DNA from: a virus
IMG/VR virus record: IMGVR_UViG_3300003324_000175
Location: 1 to 40,369 of that record
DNA length: 40,369 bases
Strand: one strand, 5' to 3'
In this document: one piece after another, positions 1 to 7,752 of the stretch
How positions within the stretch are numbered: position 1 is the first letter of the stretch
How the letters are laid out: each line of letters opens with the position of its first letter
Notes under the pieces: model-generated
Database searches by the model: none
Told to the model about the DNA's origin: nothing
What the model saw: only the letters and a program-made list of their open reading frames with translations
Made by a program: the position numbers and the translations under genes

Positions 1-24
1 CGTCGAAGTCCACGGCGAAGTAGA
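1..24. repeat. 24-bp terminal direct repeat, left copy
   Basis: The first 24 bases are identical to the last 24 bases of the window, and the endolysin reading frame continues through them without a break when the ends are joined. The simplest reading is an overlap left by linearising a circular assembly, not a biological terminal repeat. Confidence 0.9.
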
Positions 25-304
25 TCGGTCGGTCCGAAGGAAGGCCCAGGGCCCGCGCCTGGGCCAGCGCGTCCTTCGCGTCCGCTTCTCCTCCGGCCTC
101 TCCCCCGGTCTTCGCCCTGGAGGCCGTGGTCTCCCAGACCACCACGGACCAGATCCCGGCCGCCGCGAGACGATCGGCTTCAGACCTGGACAGGTTCTTC
201 CCGGTCGTGTCGTGGGACAGATAGCGCGCCGCGAACTTGACCCCGGCCGCCTTCATGGAGGCCATGGTGGGCTTCGACCATGCGTAGTCGATACCGAAGA
301 TCAT
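1..304 (-). CDS. Endolysin, N-terminal part (DUF1906, glycoside-hydrolase-like), continues at the right end
   Basis: This encodes residues 1-101 of a 275-residue endolysin; the remaining 174 residues are at the other end of the window. The N-terminus (MIFGIDYAW) and the later IYFAVDFD stretch, with acidic residues D5, D99 and D101, fit the DUF1906/Rv2525c-like TIM-barrel fold related to glycoside hydrolase family 25. The protein would cut host peptidoglycan at the end of infection. The ATG shares its A with the stop of the upstream small membrane-protein gene (TAATG), so translation is probably coupled. The enzyme class is a family-level inference; the joining of the two halves is seen directly. 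Confidence 0.85.
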   Translation of the reverse strand, partial: MIFGIDYAWSKPTMASMKAAGVKFAARYLSHDTTGKNLSRSEADRLAAAGIWSVVVWETTASRAKTGGEAGGEADAKDALAQARALGLPSDRPIYFAVDFD

Positions 305-555
305 TAAATGCATCCCTTGTCTCTGGCCAGATCCTTCAGAAGGTTGTACGTGGTGATCTGGCGCGGGGTGGGCTGGGGGTTGGTCGGGAGAGGCTGGGTC
401 AGCGACGTCAGGAGCGCGCACCATTGATGATCCGCTTGGCGCTGGACGTGGTTCGTGTAAACGATCCCGCCTATGGCCAGGATGGCGAAGAACAGGAACA
501 TGATCACAAACGTGTAGTTCCGTCGCGCCGGAGCTTCCTCACTCACCAGACCCAC
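304..555 (-). CDS. Small single-helix membrane protein of the lysis cassette
   Basis: This 83-residue protein has one strongly hydrophobic segment at about residues 14-36 (YTFVIMFLFFAILAIGG), then a soluble tail of about 45 residues ending in a Cys-containing tip. Similar one-helix proteins often sit next to actinophage endolysins. It could act as a holin, antiholin or spanin-like factor, and the sequence alone does not decide. The start may be the GTG at 555 or an in-frame GTG at 546, whose GTGA overlaps the stop of a hydrophobic reading frame inside the upstream gene. It is directly coupled to the endolysin. Confidence 0.75.
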   Translation of the reverse strand: MGLVSEEAPARRNYTFVIMFLFFAILAIGGIVYTNHVQRQADHQWCALLTSLTQPLPTNPQPTPRQITTYNLLKDLARDKGCI

Positions 556-565
556 CCCCAGATCT

Positions 566-808
566 CTATGAGGGGCCAGAGGCAGAGGACGAAGGCGGAG
601 AGGGCGAGGATGGTGATTCGGTAGGAGCGTTCGTCCCAGAGCGGCCCAGCCAGAGGGCCGCCAGAGTGCCCGGACTGGTAGCGATCAAGGCGTACACGAT
701 CAGGGTCGTGACGTTCGGGGACGCGCCCATTCCTTCGTGGACGATCCCCCAGGCCCCCGCCGCCAGGAGAACCAGGTCCCTCACTGCTGTGAAGATCTTT
801 GTCCACAC
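566..808 (-). CDS. Holin-like two-helix membrane protein
   Basis: This 80-residue protein starts at a GTG with a good AGGAGG ribosome site five bases upstream. Two hydrophobic segments, about residues 5-24 (TAVRDLVLLAAGAWGIV) and 34-57 (TTLIVYALIATSPGTLAALW), are followed by a hydrophilic Ser/Pro-rich tail. Size, topology and position between the tail genes and the endolysin fit a holin that permeabilises the membrane. Two more small membrane proteins lie in the same cassette, so which one sets the lysis clock is open. Confidence 0.7.
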   Translation of the reverse strand: MWTKIFTAVRDLVLLAAGAWGIVHEGMGASPNVTTLIVYALIATSPGTLAALWLGRSGTNAPTESPSSPSPPSSSASGPS

Positions 809-822
809 TCGATCCCTCCTGA

Positions 823-1710
823 TCACATGCCCCTGGTGACCGTAGCCGTGTCCAGGTTCATCGTGGTAACCCTCTGGTCCCCTGGGCCGCCCCAGGCATG
901 TGATCCGTGTCGCCGGTAGCGTACTCGCCAGACGTCTTCCGTCAGCTCCACGTAGGCGGACGTGGACTGGATCTTCGCGCTTTGGTCTCTCCCTGGTTCT
1001 CCCTCCAGGGAGAGCATGGCGGAGATATCCGTCAGAAGCGGGATGAAACGCCCCCCGAGACTCACGAACGTAGCTGCGGACAGGTCTGTGATGTCCTTGT
1101 GCATGTGGCCGCACATCATGCCCACGATGTTCGGAACGTCGCCCACCAGCGTGTTCAGCGCCGACTGGGGGAGTAGCGCGTTCTCGGGGGTCACGCCGCC
1201 CAGCTCCGTGGGCGGGTAGTGCTCCGCCAGGATCACGGGGCCGTTGTGCGCTCCGGCCGCGTACGCCACCCAGTCCCAGGTCTCATCCGGGACCACCCAC
1301 AGGGAGTCCGTCCCGGAGAAGTCGTCCACCGTGAACGTGATGAACCGGTACCCCTTCACGTCCACGAAGGTGTTGGCCTTCTGGCCGTACACGCCCTCCC
1401 AGGTGGCCCTGGTGTGGACCTTCCGGGCCCGAATGTCGTGGTTGCCCATACAGAGAAGGCGGCGGCCCTGGACGGCCCTGTCAAGCCAACTCAGGGCGTA
1501 CCCGTCTTCTTCGTCCGCGCCGTCGTCCGTGATGTCCCCCGTGTGGAGGAACAGGTCCGGGATCGGGACCAGCCCTTCCTGGTAGTCCCGGAGCATGTGT
1601 TCGGACTCCGCGTAACTCCACGGCCGGTACCCGAAGTGGGTGTCAGAGACGTGATTGACGATCACCCCGGAGTCAGGGGAGATCAGGGGCCAGGGGCGCG
1701 TCTCCGTCAT
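823..1710 (-). CDS. Calcineurin-like metallophosphoesterase in the tail/lysis region
   Basis: This 295-residue protein carries the full set of metallophosphoesterase motifs: D23-x-H25 (SDTHFG), G58-D59 (HTGDI), G89-N90-H91-D92, H164 (AEHYPP) and G201-H202-M-H204. These would bind two metal ions, so the enzyme should be active on a phosphomonoester or diester; the substrate cannot be read from the sequence. The ATG chosen overlaps the stop of the upstream tail gene as ATGA, which marks it as part of the late tail operon. No signal peptide or helix is evident. It may be a virion-associated enzyme acting on phosphorylated cell-surface polymers such as teichoic acid, or an intracellular late enzyme. 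Confidence 0.85.
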   Translation of the reverse strand: MTETRPWPLISPDSGVIVNHVSDTHFGYRPWSYAESEHMLRDYQEGLVPIPDLFLHTGDITDDGADEEDGYALSWLDRAVQGRRLLCMGNHDIRARKVHTRATWEGVYGQKANTFVDVKGYRFITFTVDDFSGTDSLWVVPDETWDWVAYAAGAHNGPVILAEHYPPTELGGVTPENALLPQSALNTLVGDVPNIVGMMCGHMHKDITDLSAATFVSLGGRFIPLLTDISAMLSLEGEPGRDQSAKIQSTSAYVELTEDVWRVRYRRHGSHAWGGPGDQRVTTMNLDTATVTRGM

Positions 1711-2180
1711 AGCGGCCGGTACCTCACGGTGGCGATCATCGGGAGGTGGATCGGGTTCGGAGACCCGGTCTTCAGCCACGTCATGGCCAGAAGCTGGCCC
1801 TTCGTCAGGTCTGCGTTCCCCCAGTTGGCCGCGTCGAAGTTCCAGGACGCGCGGGCCGTGATCGGGCCGTTCGCGTCCGCCCCCGTGTTCCGCGTGTTCC
1901 GGACCGCGATGTCCGGGAACCCAGAGGCCCCGGTCCCCTTCTCCAGGACCACGGTCCAGTAAGCCGCGTCAGAGCTGGACAGGTTCCAGTACTCGAACGA
2001 CAGGTCTACGGAGAGGACCCGGAGCGCGATGGGCGCGACAAGGAGCGTGAACCGAGTGTCCCCGGTCAGATCCTGGAGGCCGTTCCAGCTCTGGAAGGGT
2101 ACGGAGAAGATCATCTCCTCCAGGGTGGGGGTCGTGTCCTGGAGCTGGGAGACCACGGCCTCCAGTTCTTCGAGCGTCAT
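1707..2180 (-). CDS. Putative tail-associated protein
   Basis: This 157-residue protein has no motif I recognise. The chosen ATG follows an AAGGA-type ribosome site and gives the N-terminus MTLEELEAV with a short helical stretch. The rest is rich in aromatic residues and predicted beta strand (for example SFEYWNLSSSDAAYWTVV), the texture of a receptor-binding or carbohydrate-binding tail module. It lies between the fibre-like protein and the phosphoesterase and overlaps the latter by four bases. A tail role is inferred from position only. Confidence 0.6.
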   Translation of the reverse strand: MTLEELEAVVSQLQDTTPTLEEMIFSVPFQSWNGLQDLTGDTRFTLLVAPIALRVLSVDLSFEYWNLSSSDAAYWTVVLEKGTGASGFPDIAVRNTRNTGADANGPITARASWNFDAANWGNADLTKGQLLAMTWLKTGSPNPIHLPMIATVRYRPL

Positions 2181-2190
2181 TCCTTGATCC

Positions 2191-2814
2191 TTAGTCGAGT
2201 TCGTACGTTCCCCACGCCTTGTAAATGTCCCCGGTAGCTGGCACCCACGGCGCGGTAGCGCTGACGTTGGCCAGCGCCGACGATCCACCCACCGCGCCGG
2301 ACTGGAGCGCGATGTACGTAGTGTTCACCACTCCCTGGCCCATGTAGGCGGTTACGGCGGAGGCGTCGTACGCCCTGCACAGTACTTCGGCTTCGGTGGT
2401 CGTGTCCGCGTTCCCGATACCAGGGAGGCTGATCCGGTAGTTCCCGGTCCCGGCCGTGGAGGTGGACCCGATCGTCAACGTGGTGTTGAAGTGGACGGTC
2501 TTCCCGAACCGGGCGTACCGGCCCGCGATCGTCCCGTTCCCCAGGGTCGGCTGGGTGCCAGAGCTGGACCAGGTGGGCGTGTAGGACGTCCAGCCGGAGC
2601 CGTACGCGATCGGGTCCCAGGAAACCCCGGAGTAGAAGTACACGATGTGGGTGTCTCCCGCGTACGCCCACATCCCTTGTTCAGGAGCCGTGATCGCAGC
2701 GTCACGGGCGGCCGTGTTCGCGAAGTAATGGATCACCTGTTCCTGAAGATAGTTCTGCATAAGGGTGTCCGTGACCACCTCCCCGTTCGTCCAGGTGCGG
2801 AATCCGGATGGCAT
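2191..2814 (-). CDS. Tail fibre-like minor tail protein
   Basis: This 207-residue protein opens with a pattern common in Streptomyces-phage tail proteins: a short FRTWTNGEVVT segment, a helical stretch (LMQNYLQEQVIHYF), then ARDAAITAPEQGMWAY and VYFYSGVSW. The second half (YTPTWSSSGTQPTLGNG, GRYARFGKTVHF) is rich in Gly, Ser and Thr, as expected of a beta-rich fibre tip. It probably contributes to host recognition. An AAGGAG ribosome site overlaps the stop of the upstream gene, and GATC directly precedes the ATG. Confidence 0.65.
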   Translation of the reverse strand: MPSGFRTWTNGEVVTDTLMQNYLQEQVIHYFANTAARDAAITAPEQGMWAYAGDTHIVYFYSGVSWDPIAYGSGWTSYTPTWSSSGTQPTLGNGTIAGRYARFGKTVHFNTTLTIGSTSTAGTGNYRISLPGIGNADTTTEAEVLCRAYDASAVTAYMGQGVVNTTYIALQSGAVGGSSALANVSATAPWVPATGDIYKAWGTYELD

Positions 2815-2824
2815 GATCAGCTCC

Positions 2825-4108
2825 TTAGTACGCGAGGACGTTCGAGCCGAGAACGCCCAAGATCGAGTTGTTCAGAGTGAGGAAGGAGCCCCGGTCCGCG
2901 CTCTGGAGGGTGAACGTTACCTCCCAGGTCGAAGGGGTGAATTCGTGCTTGATCCCGCGAATGAACACGTCCTGGTCTATCGGGTCCCCGCCGCCCGGAG
3001 GGTGCCGGATGATCGTGATCCGGTCCCCCAGCTCCCGCGCGAAGACGGCGGGGACGATCAGGTCCGGGTCGTGGTGGACCTTGACCATGATCTCTGTGAA
3101 CCGGTTCTCCGGGTCCTTCGACTGGGACAAGATCCAGTTGGCCATCTGGAGGGCTTCGGTATCGGAGGTCAACAGGGGGTTGGACGGCGGGGTGAATGTG
3201 ACCTCGAAGTTCTCCGTGATCGAAGCCGTATCCGTCGCGATCTGTTCGGTTCCGCCCTCCCGCGTGACCTTCACCGTGTTGGCCATCGTGGAATCGTCCG
3301 TGGAGAAGGACAGAGCGTGGTACGGGATCTCCGCGCCCGTGGCCTGATCATTGAACGTGAGCTGGGATGTGTTTGAGCGCGCATCGGTCAGGAGCGCGTG
3401 ACGGTTGCGGAAGACCACCTTCCCGGCCGCGTCCACGTACAGCTCCCCCAGCTCCGACACGGCCGTTTGCTGGAGTTCGTCCAGGGTGTTCCCGCCCAGA
3501 TCCGTGGCCTGGAGAAGCGTGTCCCCGGTCGCCACAATCCGGTCCACCGCGCTCCAGCCGATCCCGTCCAGGATGCGGTCCACACGCGCGCCGGAGTCCT
3601 CATTCGCGCCGACCGACCCCCCGGCCGTCCGGTCGTTCCTGGAGAAGATCGAGAAGGCGTCCAGCGCGGGGACTACAGACGTAGAGTCATTGTTAGAAAG
3701 ATCATCCCATTTGACGTCGAAGTTCCCCGTGAACCCCTGGTAAAGATCGTAATTCACGCCGTCCCAGGACGCCCGGAGCCGGAAGGCCCGCCGCGCCTTC
3801 ACCAGGGAGGCCCCTCCCGAGACGTACGGGCCGTCCAGGTTCGTCGGGTCGAAGCGTCGATCACGGTTGTCCAGGACGGCCGTAGCCGTTCCCGGCTCAT
3901 ACGTGATCAAGGGGTTGTCCACGCGCGTGGACCCGCGCTGGACGGAGCCGGAGCGGACCCACTGAGATACGTCTGTGAACTCGCCGGACGCGCCTCCGGC
4001 CGCGATCCCCTGGCCCAGGACTCCCCGGATGGGGTCGTTCAAGACCAGCCACGTAGACGTAGAGATCCCGGAGAAGGCGATCTCCAGGACAGGGGTCGGA
4101 ACGCTCAT
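2825..4108 (-). CDS. Minor tail protein (tail tip/baseplate hub-like)
   Basis: This 427-residue protein starts at an ATG that overlaps the tape-measure stop as ATGA. It lies just downstream of the tape measure, where siphophages place distal-tail and hub proteins. The N-terminal third is beta-rich and carries RVDNPLITYEPGTATAVLDN and RRFDPTNLDGPY, patterns typical of actinophage minor tail proteins. The C-terminal third (ITIIRHPPGGG, HEFTPSTWEVTFTL) is also beta-rich. No enzymatic motif is visible. It should form part of the tail tip beneath the tape measure. Confidence 0.7.
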   Translation of the reverse strand: MSVPTPVLEIAFSGISTSTWLVLNDPIRGVLGQGIAAGGASGEFTDVSQWVRSGSVQRGSTRVDNPLITYEPGTATAVLDNRDRRFDPTNLDGPYVSGGASLVKARRAFRLRASWDGVNYDLYQGFTGNFDVKWDDLSNNDSTSVVPALDAFSIFSRNDRTAGGSVGANEDSGARVDRILDGIGWSAVDRIVATGDTLLQATDLGGNTLDELQQTAVSELGELYVDAAGKVVFRNRHALLTDARSNTSQLTFNDQATGAEIPYHALSFSTDDSTMANTVKVTREGGTEQIATDTASITENFEVTFTPPSNPLLTSDTEALQMANWILSQSKDPENRFTEIMVKVHHDPDLIVPAVFARELGDRITIIRHPPGGGDPIDQDVFIRGIKHEFTPSTWEVTFTLQSADRGSFLTLNNSILGVLGSNVLAY

Positions 4109-7071
4109 GTCGGGATCTTCCCCCCGCTCCGCTTGTACTCGCGGAGGACTTCGGCCACCTGGCGTCCGGCCTCCGCTGGGTTCGAGCCCACGGGGAGATT
4201 GATCGTGACATTGATCTCCTGGGTCCCCGCGATGCGCTGGAGCATGGTCGCCGGAAGCGCGTACTCCCCGCGCCCGGTGCCGTTGTAGATCGGGGGGTTC
4301 AGCCCCGGCCGGAGGATCGCGCCGGAGTCCGCGCGCATGAAGGAAGCCGGAGGGCGGCCCCACCACGCGGGACGCTCCGCCACCTCACGAACGAAGGCTC
4401 CGGTGTAGGGCGCTTCGATGATCCGTCCCTTGCCGGAGTACATGAAGGTGTGACCGGGGTGAGGCTGACCCACGTCGCCCTCTCGCTTCGCGCCGGAGAC
4501 CGGGGTCAACCAGGGGCGTTGTGTCTGGGTGGTCCTGGGCATGACGTTTCCGGTCGCCTTGTACCAGGCGTATTGCATGAGGCTGGAACAGTCGAAGCCC
4601 TTGATCCCCGCGCCCTGGGCGAAGCCGTACGACGCGCCACCGGGGCCGCCGCCGCCCCAGGAGTAGGGGGTCCCGATCACGCCACGGGCGGCCGTTACCG
4701 CCTTGTGACCGGGCCCGCCCATGAGATCTTCCTTCTTCACCAGGAAGTTGGAGATCGAGTCCATGAACTTGATCGGGACGCCCCCGATCATGGCCCCCAT
4801 GGGGGTCTTGCCGATCGTGTTATTGATCAGACCCTTCAGGGGGTTGAAGACCGCGTCCAGGGCCTTCTTCACGCCTCCGGCGAAGAAGTCCTTCGCCTTC
4901 TGCCCGAAGCCCTTGACCCAGCCGACAAGCCCGCCGTCCTTGAAGCCGGGAACCTGGCCTCCGGGGTCTCCAGCGAACCCGAGACGCTTCGCGATGTCCA
5001 CCCCCCGGCCGCGCCGGTTGATGTAGTCGATCAATCCCAGGTTGGACTTCGTGGCCATGGCGTTGACCATGAACTCCCCACGGGAGCCCCGGATCAGGAC
5101 GTCATCCGCCGTGGGCCCCTTGCCCATCTTGATCTGTCCACCGGTCGCGAACTTCGGCGCGTCCGGGAGCTTGGGCGACCCGATGAACCCGGCCACCTTG
5201 TCCCAAACGGCCTTGATCCCCTTCGTGTAGACCGTGTTGATCACGAACTCCACGGGCTTCTTCGCGTACTCCTTGATCTTGGCCCAGACGTCCCTGATCA
5301 TGTGGGCCGCACTCTCGAAGGCGGAGCCCAGGAGCCGGACACCGGATTTCACGGTGTTGAAGATCGGCTGGAGGAAGTTCCAGAGCCCACGGGCTCCGGC
5401 GACGATCCCGTTCCAGACCGGTTGCGCGACGTTCTTCCAGAGCCAGGTGAACACCGGGGCGAGAACAGTTTGGATGAACTTCTTGATCAAGATGAACACG
5501 GTCTGGATCAAGACCCAAGCGATCTTGATCTCGAAGACGATCAGCTTGAAGTAGTTCTTGATCACGTTCTCGTAGAGCCACTTGAAGATCGGCATGAGAA
5601 CAGTGGTGATCACGGTCTTGATCGCGTTGAACACGGGCAAGATCACGTTATTCCAGGCCCAGGAGATCACGGTCTGGATACCTTGCCACGCGGCTTGAAC
5701 GATCGCCCTGAACGTGTCCGATTTCTTGTAAGCGATCACCAGGGCGACCCCGAGAGCCACCAGGCCCAAGATCACCCACCCGATGGGGTTGTTCCACATG
5801 AGCAAGTTGAAGTTGAACTGAACGATCGCCCATGCCTTCGTCACGGCCGCGATCCCCTTGACCACGGTCGTGTAGATCGTGATCGCCGTGGTCACAGCGT
5901 AGATCCCGATGGCAAGCCCGCCCAGGGCGATCGTCGCCGTGGCGAAGTCCTGGGAGCTGATCCCGAAGCCGGACAGAAGCCCGGTGAACTTCTCAACCAG
6001 GGGGATCACGCGGTTCCCCACGGTGTCCACGAAGGTAGTGATCACCGTCCGTTTGAACGCCTCGATCTTGGAAGACGCGGACTCCCCGATGGTCTTCGCG
6101 GCTTGATCGGTCGCGCCGGAGAAGTCGCCCAGCTTCTTGGCCGCGCTGGAGGGGTCCAGCTTGAACAGAGCCTGACCCAAGTCTTCGGCCTGGGTCCCGA
6201 ACAGGGCTACGGCGATCTGAGACCGGTTCGCGCTGGGAGGAAGCGCGCGGAGCTTGTCCAAGGTCAGGTCCAGGGCTCCGGCCGCGCTCGAACCCCCCTT
6301 CGAGATCTTCGCGGCCATCACATCCGCGTCCAGCCCCAGAGCCTGGAACCCGGAGGCCACGCCCTTCGAGCCGTCCACGGCCCGGATGCTGAACTCCTTG
6401 ATCGCGTCCGCCACGATGTCCGAATCCCGCGCGCCAGCTTGGAGCCCCTGGACCAGGAGCCCGGTAGCCGTCTGGGCGTTCAGACCCATGTTCCGGAACA
6501 GGGTCGGGTATTCGTTCAGCGTGTCCAGGAGATCTTCAGCCTTGTTCGCCCCGAGCTGGGACCCCCTCACGATCACGTCCATGGCTTCGCTGGCCGACTT
6601 CGCGAGTCCGGTCCGCATGAGCTGGGAGACAGAGGCCGTGACGCGGCTTACGTCTTCCTCCATGACGTCGGCCACGGTCAGGGCCTTCTGGGTCATGGTC
6701 TGGAGCGCGTCAGAACTAGCTGACTTCATCCCGTCAATGTTCTGGACCACGGACTTCACAGCCGTGTTCACGGTCTCGATCGAGTCCCCGAAGTTGTTCG
6801 CGAAGACCTTCCCGGCCACGGCCCCGACCCGCTTCGCTTCGTCGCCCACCAGGCCAAGCTGGGCCGCCAGCTTGGCCTGTCCGGCTCCGATATCCAGGGT
6901 CTTGACCATCCCGGCCGCGAAGCCCGCTCCGGCCGCCAGACCAGCCACCTGGGCCTTCTGGTTGAACTTCTCCATCCGCGTCTGGAGTCGTTCAGCCGCG
7001 TTCCCGGCTTGTTCGAAGGTGGAACTAAGCCTGTCGATCCCTTGAAGGACGAACGCGAGGGTCCTTGCCAT
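4105..7071 (-). CDS. Tail tape measure protein with C-terminal NlpC/P60-type peptidase
   Basis: At 988 residues this is the second longest protein of the window and occupies the usual tape-measure position after the overlapping chaperone genes. The N-terminal half is helical and Ala-rich; the middle (about 370-560) has several hydrophobic stretches and repeated Trp-containing helices (VISWAWNNVILPVFNAI and similar). Near residues 800-920 an NlpC/P60-like domain carries the catalytic Cys in FDCSS (C828) and a His in HPGHTF (H874). The protein should set tail length during assembly, and the peptidase domain could open peptidoglycan during DNA entry. It overlaps its neighbours at both ends. Confidence 0.92.
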   Translation of the reverse strand: MARTLAFVLQGIDRLSSTFEQAGNAAERLQTRMEKFNQKAQVAGLAAGAGFAAGMVKTLDIGAGQAKLAAQLGLVGDEAKRVGAVAGKVFANNFGDSIETVNTAVKSVVQNIDGMKSASSDALQTMTQKALTVADVMEEDVSRVTASVSQLMRTGLAKSASEAMDVIVRGSQLGANKAEDLLDTLNEYPTLFRNMGLNAQTATGLLVQGLQAGARDSDIVADAIKEFSIRAVDGSKGVASGFQALGLDADVMAAKISKGGSSAAGALDLTLDKLRALPPSANRSQIAVALFGTQAEDLGQALFKLDPSSAAKKLGDFSGATDQAAKTIGESASSKIEAFKRTVITTFVDTVGNRVIPLVEKFTGLLSGFGISSQDFATATIALGGLAIGIYAVTTAITIYTTVVKGIAAVTKAWAIVQFNFNLLMWNNPIGWVILGLVALGVALVIAYKKSDTFRAIVQAAWQGIQTVISWAWNNVILPVFNAIKTVITTVLMPIFKWLYENVIKNYFKLIVFEIKIAWVLIQTVFILIKKFIQTVLAPVFTWLWKNVAQPVWNGIVAGARGLWNFLQPIFNTVKSGVRLLGSAFESAAHMIRDVWAKIKEYAKKPVEFVINTVYTKGIKAVWDKVAGFIGSPKLPDAPKFATGGQIKMGKGPTADDVLIRGSRGEFMVNAMATKSNLGLIDYINRRGRGVDIAKRLGFAGDPGGQVPGFKDGGLVGWVKGFGQKAKDFFAGGVKKALDAVFNPLKGLINNTIGKTPMGAMIGGVPIKFMDSISNFLVKKEDLMGGPGHKAVTAARGVIGTPYSWGGGGPGGASYGFAQGAGIKGFDCSSLMQYAWYKATGNVMPRTTQTQRPWLTPVSGAKREGDVGQPHPGHTFMYSGKGRIIEAPYTGAFVREVAERPAWWGRPPASFMRADSGAILRPGLNPPIYNGTGRGEYALPATMLQRIAGTQEINVTINLPVGSNPAEAGRQVAEVLREYKRSGGKIPT

Positions 7072-7752
7072 CGTTGATCAATCCCTTCGGGCGCGGGACT
7101 CGACGCGGGGGAGTGAGACCCTTCGCGCCCAGTCCGGCAGACAGGTGGTAATCCATCTCCCGGACCGCGTCCACGACGGACGCGAGACCTTCGACCACAG
7201 GGGACCAGTTGCTCTCTTCCACGCCGTTGACCCGCTCATAGACCGAACTGTCTCGCGGAAGACCATGGACCAGGACCCAGAGACGACGAAGGGACAAACG
7301 GCCGGAATACCACTCCGACAGTTGATCCTTATCGCGCGGGTAATACCTGGCAAGATCGGCCTCGATTTCCTCACTGTGACGCATGAGCAGGGCAAACAGC
7401 GTGATCAGTTTTTTACGGACGTCCCTCCCAGGGCGTCCCCGAGACGATCCATGAAGAGATCGAATTCGGAGGCGTCCATCTCCAGCTCCAGGAGCTGGTC
7501 CACGACGGCCTTCCCGAAGACCACCCCGAGACCCCCGGCCAGATCGTTACGCCCCATGAGCTGGGAGAACTTCAGCCGCTTGAACTTCTTGGGGATGATC
7601 AGGACCACTTCGCGGTCCTCCGTGTAGGGGTCGGAGCCGTCTTCCGGCTCGATCTCCTCCAGGTAGCGCCAGACGAAGATCTGGCCCCCCTTCGTGCCCT
7701 TCGCCTCCGCGTTCAGCGCCAGCGCCGCGCGATCCGTCGTGTCCGTGCTCAT
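7025..7752 (-). CDS. Tail assembly chaperone GT, made by -1 ribosomal frameshift
   Basis: The first 115 codons are shared with the short chaperone. At the end of that frame the heptamer A-AAA-AAC lies directly before the TGA stop, and a -1 slip continues into a second frame (LITLFALLMRHSEEIEADL) for 127 more residues, giving a protein of about 242 residues. The second frame also has an internal ATG at 7384, but the standard lambda G/GT arrangement in front of a tape measure makes the fusion the expected product. GT-type proteins bridge the tape measure and tail tube subunits during assembly and are absent from the virion. The end overlaps the tape-measure start by 47 bases. Confidence 0.88.
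7405..7752 (-). CDS. Tail assembly chaperone G (unshifted product)
   Basis: This 115-residue acidic protein is the normal termination product of the chaperone pair. It has KRLKFSQLMGRNDLAGGLGV and a helical acidic end (QLLELEMDASEFDLFMDRLGDAL), typical of actinophage tail assembly chaperones upstream of the slippery site. Its ATG overlaps the stop of the preceding gene as ATGA and is preceded by GATC. It probably coats the tape measure before tube polymerisation, with the longer GT form made in smaller amounts. Confidence 0.85.
   Translation of the reverse strand: MSTDTTDRAALALNAEAKGTKGGQIFVWRYLEEIEPEDGSDPYTEDREVVLIIPKKFKRLKFSQLMGRNDLAGGLGVVFGKAVVDQLLELEMDASEFDLFMDRLGDALGGTSVKN
7408..7414 (-). 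promoter_or_regulatory. Programmed -1 frameshift heptamer A-AAA-AAC
   Basis: On the minus strand the zero frame reads GTA AAA AAC TGA. The heptamer AAAAAAC is a canonical -1 slippery site, and slippage restores an open frame that ends inside the tape-measure start. Position and outcome match the conserved siphophage G/GT frameshift. Confidence 0.88.

Noticed and set aside
4450-6723. Long open frame on the plus strand opposite the tape measure gene (about 757 codons)
   Set aside because: Composition is dominated by Arg, Gly, Asp, His and Val, as expected from antisense reading of GC-rich DNA; no ribosome site or family pattern, and the tape measure on the other strand is secure.
7078-7395. 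Alternative frame overlapping the second chaperone frame
   Set aside because: Not reachable from the slippery site and lacks the conserved pattern; the -1 frame is the supported one.
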